From the NCBI GenBank assembly GCA_016763335.1, contig JAESUD010000075.1, forward strand, positions 1 through 9,799: a stretch of DNA of 9,799 bases, written 5' to 3'. Below, one piece after another: positions 1-6,722 of this stretch (position 1 is the stretch's first letter; every line of letters starts with the position of its first letter). The notes under the pieces are model-generated. The model searched no databases. It saw nothing but the letters and a program-made list of their open reading frames with translations, and was not told where the DNA came from. The stretch comes from Emcibacteraceae bacterium. Lineage in GTDB: Bacteria; Pseudomonadota; Alphaproteobacteria; Sphingomonadales; Emcibacteraceae. The position numbers and the translations under genes are program-made.

Positions 1-1
1 G

Positions 2-1312
2 ACACCGGGTCGTCTTATTGATCATATGGGGACAGGAACCGTTAAGCTTGGAAATTGTCATACTTTTATTTTGGATGAAGCCGACCGTATGCTTGATATG
101 GGCTTCATCGACGAAGTAAAAGAAATGCAGGCAGCTTTAAGAGAAGATCATCAAACGGTAATGTTTTCCGCGACAATGAACCCGAAAGTTCGCAGATTAT
201 CTGGGGAGCTATTAAATGACCCGGAATATGTGGAGCAGGTCCGTAAAAACCTTGTAGCCGAAACGATAACTCATAAACTTATGAATGTGAGACGTAAGAA
301 TAAAACGGATCTTCTTATTGAGCTTTTAAAAGATGAAAGCATTGATAAAGCACTTATTTTCTCCCGGACAAAAATTGGTGCCGATAATATATGCGGCATG
401 CTCAAAGAAGCCTTTAGAGATACACCGATGCGTGTTGATGCAATCCACGGTGATAAAAAACAACGTACTCGTGAGAAAATCTTGCTTAATTTCCGCAAAG
501 GCCGCACCAAATTTCTTGTTGCTACTGATGTGGCGGCGCGCGGCATTGATGTTGACGGTATTAGCCATGTTATAAATTATGAACTTCCGATTGAAGCTGA
601 AAACTATGTCCATAGAGTAGGGCGTACGGGTCGTGCCGGACAGACGGGCATTGCGATATCATTTTGCGACCCAAGCGATATGCGCCTTTTGAAAGAGATA
701 GAATCTCTTTTAAAAAGTAAAATTGATGTTGATGAAAATCATAAATATCATTTCGATATTTCAGAAATGCGCGAGTTTAAAAAAGGTGGTAAAGGCAAGT
801 TTGGAAGAAGCCGTGACCGTAAAAAAGAAGGCGGCTACTCGAAAAAACGTTCTGACGGACCAGGAAGCAAGCGTAAGGAATTTAACAAGCCTGATAGAAG
901 TACCCGCCGTCCGGAGAAATCCGAATATTCTGATAAACCGCGCAAAAAAGCATATCATAATGATAATGATAATGGAAAATTTGATAACGTAAAATCAAAA
1001 TATGCTGCAAAACCTAAAAGAGCCTATGACCCAACTCGGGATAATTATAAAAATGATTCAGTGACTTTTGATGATGATCCGGTATTGCAGAAGCTTCGTG
1101 GTAAGCCAGTAAGACGTAAACCCACAGAGCAAGACGAGACAAAAGGTAAGCGTCAGAAAAAATACGATAAAAAGCAAGACACAGCGATTAAAGGTAAAAA
1201 GCGTAAGCCACAAGCCAAGCGTGGCAATGATCCGTCAAAAACCAAACAAACAGGTGGCCATAAAACATTCTCACCGAAAAGGACAATACTTCGCACTAAT
1301 CGCGCCAGTTAG
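2..1312 (+). CDS. DEAD-box ATP-dependent RNA helicase, RhlE-like (5'-truncated by window edge)
   Basis: The reading frame is open from base 2, so the ATG at 26 is internal and the true start lies upstream of the window. About 436 residues are visible. Counting from base 2, the superfamily 2 motifs in order are TPGRL (Ib, residues 1-5), DEAD (II, about 25-28, followed by RMLDMGF), SAT (III, about 56-58), ALIFSRTK (IV, about 117-124), ATDVAARGID (V, about 174-183) and HRVGRTGRAG (VI, about 204-213). The Q motif and the Walker A motif would lie upstream. The family unwinds short RNA duplexes using ATP and acts in ribosome assembly, RNA decay or cold adaptation in the cytoplasm. From about residue 258 the protein becomes a tail of roughly 180 residues rich in Lys, Arg, Gly, Asp and Asn, probably disordered and RNA-binding, as in RhlE-type helicases. 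The family is certain; the exact orthologue (RhlE, DeaD or SrmB) is not. Confidence 0.95.
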   Translation, partial: TPGRLIDHMGTGTVKLGNCHTFILDEADRMLDMGFIDEVKEMQAALREDHQTVMFSATMNPKVRRLSGELLNDPEYVEQVRKNLVAETITHKLMNVRRKNKTDLLIELLKDESIDKALIFSRTKIGADNICGMLKEAFRDTPMRVDAIHGDKKQRTREKILLNFRKGRTKFLVATDVAARGIDVDGISHVINYELPIEAENYVHRVGRTGRAGQTGIAISFCDPSDMRLLKEIESLLKSKIDVDENHKYHFDISEMREFKKGGKGKFGRSRDRKKEGGYSKKRSDGPGSKRKEFNKPDRSTRRPEKSEYSDKPRKKAYHNDNDNGKFDNVKSKYAAKPKRAYDPTRDNYKNDSVTFDDDPVLQKLRGKPVRRKPTEQDETKGKRQKKYDKKQDTAIKGKKRKPQAKRGNDPSKTKQTGGHKTFSPKRTILRTNRAS

Positions 1313-1313
1313 C

Positions 1314-1340
1314 ATAAGTTATTGAATGTTTAGAACTTAT
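1314..1340. repeat. Short inverted repeat after the helicase gene
   Basis: ATAAGTT at 1314-1320 is matched perfectly by AACTTAT at 1334-1340, separated by 13 bases. The arms are AT-rich and no T-run follows, so a strong intrinsic terminator is unlikely. It sits two bases past the helicase stop and 39 bases before the next start. It could be a weak 3'-end hairpin or a protein site, or it could be chance. Confidence 0.25.
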
Positions 1341-1379
1341 TGTGTTAAATTAGCGAGACATAATATTGATTGAGGGAAA

Positions 1380-2072
1380 ATGAGCAATATTTTAAAAGTT
1401 GTTGCGCTGTTTGCATTGGTTTATATTTCATGGAATTTTTTGAATGCAAAAAGTTTTGATGAAGGTGTGGTTGCTTATCAAAGTGGTGATTTTGAAAGTG
1501 CTTTTGAAATATTCTTATCCGAAGCGGAAAAAGATCATCAAGAAGCTCAATATAGCGTTGCACACATGTATAATAACGCTCTCGGTGTTGGCCAGGATTA
1601 TGCGCAAGCCTTAAAATGGTATGGTTTGGCCGCAGAATCCGGCCATCCAATTGCTCAGTCTGACCTTGGCACTATGTATAAAAACGGTAATGGTGTTGAC
1701 GTTGATTTTTCGGCGGCGATGACATGGTTTCTCAGATCATCGGAACAAAATTATTTCACGGCTCAATTTAAAATTGGGCAGTTATTTTATCAAGGCGCCG
1801 GGGTAGATCAGGATTATGAACAGGCCTTAAATTGGTATCTTCTTGCGGCGGCGCAGGGCATGACGATGGCCCAAAGAAGTCTTGGTGTCATGTATAAATT
1901 GGGTCAGGGAACGCCGGTTAATAATGTTTATTCTTATATGTGGTTATATATCGCCAAAACCCGTGGTGACGGTAACGCCAGCTCAATTTTGCTTGAATAT
2001 AACGCAGAAATGTCAGCCGATACAGTAGAGCAGGCCATCAACCTGGCCAATCAATGGCTTGCTAATAATTAA
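1380..2072 (+). CDS. Sel1-repeat (SLR/TPR-like) protein, exported or membrane-anchored
   Basis: This 230-residue protein has a hydrophobic segment at about residues 4-20, with a possible signal-peptidase site after LNA (residue 23). It should therefore sit in the periplasm, cleaved or held by an N-terminal anchor. The rest is an array of Sel1 repeats with an exact 36-residue period: the repeats begin with Ala-Gln at 56, 92, 128 and 164 and share the pattern LGxMYxxGxGVxxDYxxALxWY. A partial helical pair precedes them at about 26-53. Sel1 repeats form helical solenoids that bind other proteins, often in envelope or signalling assemblies; no enzymatic motif is seen. The start is supported by a GAGGG Shine-Dalgarno at 1372-1376, although the spacing is short at 3 bases. 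The gene is 67 bases downstream of the helicase on the same strand, and co-transcription is possible. The binding partner is unknown. Confidence 0.88.
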   Translation: MSNILKVVALFALVYISWNFLNAKSFDEGVVAYQSGDFESAFEIFLSEAEKDHQEAQYSVAHMYNNALGVGQDYAQALKWYGLAAESGHPIAQSDLGTMYKNGNGVDVDFSAAMTWFLRSSEQNYFTAQFKIGQLFYQGAGVDQDYEQALNWYLLAAAQGMTMAQRSLGVMYKLGQGTPVNNVYSYMWLYIAKTRGDGNASSILLEYNAEMSADTVEQAINLANQWLANN

Positions 2073-2110
2073 TATTTCATTCTTCAAAAATAATTTAAAA
2101 TAACGAATTA

Positions 2111-2136
2111 AAGGGTGGGACGAGAAACCCACCCTT
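2111..2136 (-). terminator. Hairpin terminator of the efflux operon, in the convergent gap
   Basis: AAGGGTGGG at 2111-2119 pairs perfectly with CCCACCCTT at 2128-2136, giving a 9-bp GC-rich stem with an 8-base loop. It lies 6 bases beyond the end of the permease gene (- strand) and 38 bases beyond the Sel1 gene (+ strand). Read on the - strand, the stem is followed by TAATT and further AT-rich sequence. On the + strand it is followed by CAACCC. It is therefore assigned mainly to the - strand operon, though it may slow transcription from both sides. The U-tract is short. Confidence 0.7.
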
Positions 2137-2142
2137 CAACCC

Positions 2143-5100
2143 TCATTCTGCCGCTCTTTCATTTAACGGCATAATGTTTGCGTTTTGCTTTTGCATTTTC
2201 AATGCTCTTCTTCTTACCCGCATATAATATAATGCAGGCACGAATATTAATGCCAGTAATGTCGCGCCGACCATGCCGCCGGCAATGGCGGTTGCCAGTG
2301 GTGGCCACATGGCATCACTAAACATTATCAGCGGTAAAAACCCGCCAATGGTGGTGAATGTGGTTGATATGATATGGCGGGTTGAGCTTATCGTGACATC
2401 AATGATGGCTTTCTTATCAGCGTTTCTGGCACCTTCATTGTCGCGTAGTGCTGCAAGAACAACAATGCTGTCATTAATTGCCAGCCCAATAAGCCCCATA
2501 GTGCCCATAATGCCTGTAAAACCCATGGTAAAGCCAAATAACCATAATGACAGCAGTGCAAGTCCCGCACTAAAGAAGGCAACAGCGCCAATGATAAAAG
2601 CAGATGTGAAGCTGTTAAACGCTAACACTAGAATACCGATCATTACAACGAGTAATGGTAATACGGTTGAAAATAAACCGCCTTCGGAACGGGCACGCTT
2701 TTCTTCTTCGCCGCCAAATTCAAGCGTATAGCCAACAGGCATTTCAAAACCTGATGCTGCTAACCTTTTACGGAAATCAATTAATGTGGCACCGGGTAGG
2801 CTATAGGGATAGACATATGCCTGTACAACATTCATGCGTCTGCTATCGCGCCGCACAAGGGTACTTATGGTTGGGACAATTTCCATATGGCCGAGTGATG
2901 AAAGCGGTACACCGGATATATGTCCGCCGGACACGGCGATGCTTCCATTTGCCGCGACCATAGAATTATTTAAAATATAATCCAGATCAGTACGGTTTTC
3001 ATTACCGTAACGAACACGTACTGGCAATTCTTCTGTACCTTCAAGGACGCTACCGCCCACTTGACCTTCAAGAGCATTATTTAATTGTTGGGCAATTTGG
3101 TTTAGTTTTAGTCCAGCACGCTCGACCGCGTTTTTATCGGGAACAAATAATAATTTCTTCTGACTGAAATTGGTTTTTATCTGTGTGTAACTAACCCCTT
3201 CGGTTTGGGCGAGGATGCGGCGGATCTCTTCACCAGACTGGGTCAGCACGGTTAAATCCTGGCCGTATAAAAGTATTTCAACAGGGGCTTCAAATGGTGG
3301 CCCTTGTTCAAATGGTAACGCGAGTACCATTGCGTCCGGGACTTCAGCAATGAGGTCTTTTTGAAGTTGCGGTAATATGGCGCGGGTATCGTCGGGGGAA
3401 CGGGTATTCACAAATGCTCCCGCAAAGCTGCTTACCCCATCATTAGCAAGGAAAGTATTATAAAACACGCCGGGTGGGTTCTCGCCAACGACCCATACAT
3501 CACTGGTAATTTCCGGATAACGGGCGAATACTTCGCGAACTTTGGCAACTTGCCTTGTGGTTTCCGCTAGACTGGCTGTGGTTGGCATTTTAAGCTGCAC
3601 TTGGAACTGGTCGCGGTCCCCAGGTGGAAAAAATTGTTGCACCAACGTAGACGCGAGGATAAAGCCGATAATTGGCAACGTAACAGCAATCATTGCCGCC
3701 TTTTTCGGATGATCAAGACACCATGTCAGCACATTACGGTATTTTTCCCTAAGCGGGATATTATGATATCCATTTTCCAAAATTTCATTAACATTAGAAA
3801 TGCCATTTTCGTTTGTTGGTTCCTTTATACCTTTAAAGAAGTCATTTTTGTCAAGATAACCGGCGAGGGCAGGAATGATCGTAAGCGCAAGGAACAAGGA
3901 TGAAACCAGTGAGAAAATAACAGCAAGTCCGATTGTTCCGATAAATTCACCGGTTGGTCCCGGGGCAAGAACAATGGGCATAAATGTAAGTGATGTTGTC
4001 GCTGTCGATGCCAGTAAGGGAATAATCAGATGTTTGGTCATTTTCGATATGGAAGTGGCAACATCAATACCTTTTGCGCGCGAATATTTATATTTATCAA
4101 TGGCGACGATGGCGTTATCGATTAATAACCCAAGAGCAATAATAATGCCGGCAATGGACATTTGATGCAGGTTGACACCCATCATATTAAAAATAGCCAT
4201 TACCATTAAAATAGTGAGCGGCAAAGATGTGGCGACGAGAATAGCACTACGCCAACCCATCATAAAGATCATCACGCCAATAATAATCGCGCAACTGATG
4301 AATATATTTCCGACCAGCTTGGAAAGGCGTTCGGTTACATAACGGTCTTGCGAGAATATAACGTTGATTTCGATGCCTTCTGGCAGAATTTCTTTATAGG
4401 CTTCGGTGGCGGCATACATTTTTTCGGCCCATTGATCGACACGAACATTTTGGTCAACCTTGGCGCCGATTATTACGGCTCGCTCGCCGTTTATCAGTGC
4501 ATTGGCACTCGCTGGCGATTTGATGGTTTTTTTAACTTCGGCAATATCACCAACCCGTAAAAATTCACCACTTGGCAGTTGTTTTAAAATTATACTGCGG
4601 ATGCGGTCTTCAGATTTTAATTCGCCGCTCACTTCGACCAGAAGATCATTATATTTTGCCCGTACTTGTCCGGCGGGGATTTTACTGTCTGCGCTTGCGA
4701 TTGTCTGTGAAACTTGCGCCACCGTTAAGCCGACGGATGCAAGGGCATCAGGGTCAATGGTTACAAGCACTTCTTCTTCTGGTTCACCAAATATACCCGT
4801 ATCAACGGTGCCGGGTATTGGGGCAATGGCGCGCTCGAACTCTCTACCGAAACGGCCAAGAATATCAAGTTGCGGTTCTACATCCTTATTTTTCCACGTT
4901 AGGCCGATCATGAATGTATAAACTGGACTTTCACGGTCAAGCATATATGGCTCACCCGCACCCGCAGGTAAGAACGGTGTTACATCACCAAGTTTATCAC
5001 GGACTTTCGACCAAATATTTTCCAGATCTTCACGGGCAATGTTTTCTTCAAGCTCAACGGCGATGTTTGAAACGCCAGCGCGCGATGTACTGTTGACTTG

Positions 5101-5331
5101 TCTGATCTCATCAATACGGGCGAGGGCGGCTTCAATTTTTTCAGTAACGAGTGCGTCAACACGTTCGGCACTTGCCCCGGCAAATGTCGTGACGATGACA
5201 TCAAACCTATGGGCAATCAGCGGATCTTCCTGACGCGGGATTGATGAAAGTGCCGATAGGCCGGCAACGAAAATAAAACCAAGAACAAGAGCCGTTAAGC
5301 GTTTGTTTCTATAAAATAAATTACTCCACAT
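2143..5331 (-). CDS. RND efflux transporter permease subunit (AcrB/HAE superfamily)
   Basis: At 1062 residues this is the full length for an inner-membrane proton-driven resistance-nodulation-division pump. The layout is canonical: TM1 at about 11-30, first periplasmic porter block at about 35-335, a TM2-TM6 cluster at about 338-490, a cytoplasmic linker, TM7 at about 543-563, second periplasmic block to about 865, then TM8-TM12 to about 1036 and a basic cytoplasmic tail. TM4 carries GLLIDNAIV, with D405 at the position of AcrB Asp407 and N406 where AcrB has Asp408. TM10 carries GLAINDSIV, with Asn at about 953 where AcrB has Lys940. This points to a subgroup away from classical AcrB, perhaps with an altered proton relay. 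The substrate cannot be read from sequence. It is coupled to the adaptor gene: the adaptor's TGA ends two bases before this ATG, and a Shine-Dalgarno CAAGGG (5345-5340) lies inside the adaptor's last codons. No outer-membrane factor gene follows. Confidence 0.96.
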   Translation of the reverse strand: MWSNLFYRNKRLTALVLGFIFVAGLSALSSIPRQEDPLIAHRFDVIVTTFAGASAERVDALVTEKIEAALARIDEIRQVNSTSRAGVSNIAVELEENIAREDLENIWSKVRDKLGDVTPFLPAGAGEPYMLDRESPVYTFMIGLTWKNKDVEPQLDILGRFGREFERAIAPIPGTVDTGIFGEPEEEVLVTIDPDALASVGLTVAQVSQTIASADSKIPAGQVRAKYNDLLVEVSGELKSEDRIRSIILKQLPSGEFLRVGDIAEVKKTIKSPASANALINGERAVIIGAKVDQNVRVDQWAEKMYAATEAYKEILPEGIEINVIFSQDRYVTERLSKLVGNIFISCAIIIGVMIFMMGWRSAILVATSLPLTILMVMAIFNMMGVNLHQMSIAGIIIALGLLIDNAIVAIDKYKYSRAKGIDVATSISKMTKHLIIPLLASTATTSLTFMPIVLAPGPTGEFIGTIGLAVIFSLVSSLFLALTIIPALAGYLDKNDFFKGIKEPTNENGISNVNEILENGYHNIPLREKYRNVLTWCLDHPKKAAMIAVTLPIIGFILASTLVQQFFPPGDRDQFQVQLKMPTTASLAETTRQVAKVREVFARYPEITSDVWVVGENPPGVFYNTFLANDGVSSFAGAFVNTRSPDDTRAILPQLQKDLIAEVPDAMVLALPFEQGPPFEAPVEILLYGQDLTVLTQSGEEIRRILAQTEGVSYTQIKTNFSQKKLLFVPDKNAVERAGLKLNQIAQQLNNALEGQVGGSVLEGTEELPVRVRYGNENRTDLDYILNNSMVAANGSIAVSGGHISGVPLSSLGHMEIVPTISTLVRRDSRRMNVVQAYVYPYSLPGATLIDFRKRLAASGFEMPVGYTLEFGGEEEKRARSEGGLFSTVLPLLVVMIGILVLAFNSFTSAFIIGAVAFFSAGLALLSLWLFGFTMGFTGIMGTMGLIGLAINDSIVVLAALRDNEGARNADKKAIIDVTISSTRHIISTTFTTIGGFLPLIMFSDAMWPPLATAIAGGMVGATLLALIFVPALYYMRVRRRALKMQKQNANIMPLNERAAE

Positions 5332-5333
5332 AA

Positions 5334-6566
5334 TCAGTACCCTTGGTTAGCTTTAACCAGAAAGCCGGTAGCGAGGCGGTGAGTGCCGCTCGAAACAACT
5401 CTATCGCCGTCTTTAAGGGTGCCGCGAACGAATACGCGGTCTGCTTCGGTGTAAACCACTTGTAATTCCTGACGCGAAAGCAATGATAAGTCGTTATAAC
5501 CTTCAAGCGGCAATAAACTATAAGCACTCCATAACCCGCGACGACTTTCCGCCAACGCTTCGGTAGGAAGCCAGAAACCATTTTCATAGACATCAACTTC
5601 CATGGTCATTTCAACAAGGCTGCCGGGGCGAATATTGCGGCCATCGGCAATGTCAAATATTGCGGTAACGGTTCTGGTATTTTGATCGACCTTGCCAATG
5701 ACCGAACGCAATGTTGCCTTAATTTCAGTATTCATTTGTCTGAATTTATAATTGTCACCAATGATTAAACTGGCAGCGGTACTTTCAGATAAACCGAGGC
5801 GAATTTCAAGTTTACTGTCTTCAATAAGGCGGATCATCGGACCGCCGCCCATGCCGAATGATGCGCCTTCATCGCGGTATCTTGCAATGACGTTACCATC
5901 AAAACGCGCCCGCAATGATGACATTTCACGGTCAACATTAAGGGAAGCAAGGGCGGCGTTTACTTTAGTAACGGTTGAGCCAGCAGTTATGTCGCGTGCT
6001 TTGGCGCTATCAAGTTCATTTTTTGCCTGATCAAACCGTGCCTGTGAAATATGTCCGTTTTCTTTTAAAATCTCATAACGTTCATAATTGGTTTGAACGC
6101 GGGTGAGGGTTGCTTTTGCCTCAATCTCCATGGCAATTGCCGCTGCGAGGTCAGCATTAAGTTCTTGTTGGGTTGCGTCTAATTTACGCATATCGAGTTT
6201 GGCGAGAATGTCACCTTTTTTTACCTGATCGCCTTCATCAACCAATACTTCAGCAAGTATGCCGGAACGATCAAAACCATGATCACTTTCGCGCGCGGCA
6301 ACGACCTGTCCGGAAATTTTTTGTTTGGTAGAATATTTTTCTATTTCTTTAACCAATATTGTGTTTACCGTTAATGCCTTTGATATATCTAGTCCATCCG
6401 TACTGGCGATGGCGCGACTGGATATTTCTGTCGCACGCGTTATCACCAACCCAGATATAATAACCGCTATTAACATTAATGTTATTGTCGGGACAGGTTT
6501 TGTTTTTAAGCTGACTGTAAAAAAATTTATGCTTTTTTGAATTTTAGAATGAGATGTTCTGGACAT
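5334..6566 (-). CDS. RND efflux periplasmic adaptor subunit (HlyD/AcrA family membrane fusion protein)
   Basis: This 410-residue protein bridges an RND permease to an outer-membrane channel. A single hydrophobic segment at about 28-44 follows 27 polar residues. There is no lipobox, so it is probably an N-terminally anchored inner-membrane protein rather than a lipoprotein. The lipoyl domain is split into halves at about 85-125 (containing VLVDEGDQVKKGDILAKLD) and 218-249 (ARFDGNVIARYRDEG), flanking an alpha-helical hairpin at about 128-215. A beta-barrel domain (about 252-325, with RPGSLVEM) and a membrane-proximal domain (about 326-405) follow. The start has AGGTGA as Shine-Dalgarno, with 4 bases between it and the ATG (6571-6576). 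It is the first gene of the operon, 2 bases ahead of the permease. Its promoter and probable operator lie in the divergent region upstream. No regulator gene is adjacent. Confidence 0.94.
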   Translation of the reverse strand: MSRTSHSKIQKSINFFTVSLKTKPVPTITLMLIAVIISGLVITRATEISSRAIASTDGLDISKALTVNTILVKEIEKYSTKQKISGQVVAARESDHGFDRSGILAEVLVDEGDQVKKGDILAKLDMRKLDATQQELNADLAAAIAMEIEAKATLTRVQTNYERYEILKENGHISQARFDQAKNELDSAKARDITAGSTVTKVNAALASLNVDREMSSLRARFDGNVIARYRDEGASFGMGGGPMIRLIEDSKLEIRLGLSESTAASLIIGDNYKFRQMNTEIKATLRSVIGKVDQNTRTVTAIFDIADGRNIRPGSLVEMTMEVDVYENGFWLPTEALAESRRGLWSAYSLLPLEGYNDLSLLSRQELQVVYTEADRVFVRGTLKDGDRVVSSGTHRLATGFLVKANQGY

Positions 6567-6613
6567 TTCATCACCTGGTAAATTAAGAGAATCATAAGTA
6601 TGTATTCACCGTA

Positions 6614-6641
6614 AACATATTCGATATATTGACAGTGTCAA
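6614..6641 (-). promoter_or_regulatory. Predicted sigma70 promoter of the efflux operon
   Basis: On the - strand a consensus -35 TTGACA (6641-6636) is followed after 16 bases by TATGTT (6619-6614), a 4/6 match to TATAAT. Transcription would start near 6607, leaving a leader of about 40 bases before the adaptor ATG at 6566. The -35 is one half of the palindrome at 6629-6641, so a protein bound there would block RNA polymerase. Prediction is by eye only. Confidence 0.55.
6629..6641. promoter_or_regulatory. 13-bp palindrome, candidate repressor operator
   Basis: TTGACA-G-TGTCAA is a perfect inverted repeat with a single central base. It lies in the 156-bp divergent region between the efflux operon and the PLP enzyme gene. 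Each half is itself a consensus -35 hexamer on one strand. Efflux operons are commonly repressed by TetR-family dimers binding short palindromes over the promoter, so this is a good operator candidate. The regulator itself is not encoded in the window. The symmetry is seen directly; the function is inferred. Confidence 0.55.
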
Positions 6642-6667
6642 CATTAATTTATAAGCGATTGAAAATG

Positions 6668-6696
6668 TTGGAAATATTGATTAAATAGTTTATGAT
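6668..6696 (+). promoter_or_regulatory. Predicted promoter of the PLP-dependent enzyme gene
   Basis: TTGGAA (6668-6673, 4/6 match to the -35 consensus) and TATGAT (6691-6696, 5/6 match to the -10) are separated by 17 bases. Transcription would start near 6703, with GGAG at 6712-6715 as Shine-Dalgarno 7 bases before the ATG. An alternative promoter uses the TTGACA of the palindrome (6629-6634) with TATAAG at 6650-6655, but its 15-base spacer is short. Confidence 0.4.
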
Positions 6697-6722
6697 AAAA
6701 TATAAAATTATGGAGTGTAAAA

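Noticed and set aside
1314..1340. Intrinsic terminator after the helicase gene
   Set aside because: The inverted repeat is only 7 bp, AT-rich, has a 13-base loop and no following T-run; it is kept only as a weak repeat.
2273..2731. Open frame of 152 codons on the + strand inside the permease gene
   Set aside because: It is antisense to a well-conserved membrane domain, and its composition (runs of Met, Pro, Ser, Ala) is that of a mirrored hydrophobic protein. No start signals are seen.
4460..4921. Open frame of 153 codons on the + strand inside the permease gene
   Set aside because: It is antisense to the first porter block, with no recognisable domain or ribosome binding site.
5752..6030. 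Open frame on the + strand inside the adaptor gene
   Set aside because: It is a complement-strand shadow of the adaptor's hairpin and lipoyl region.
6567..6722. Small RNA or short gene in the divergent region
   Set aside because: The region is only 156 bp, AT-rich, and accounted for by promoters, the palindrome and ribosome binding sites.
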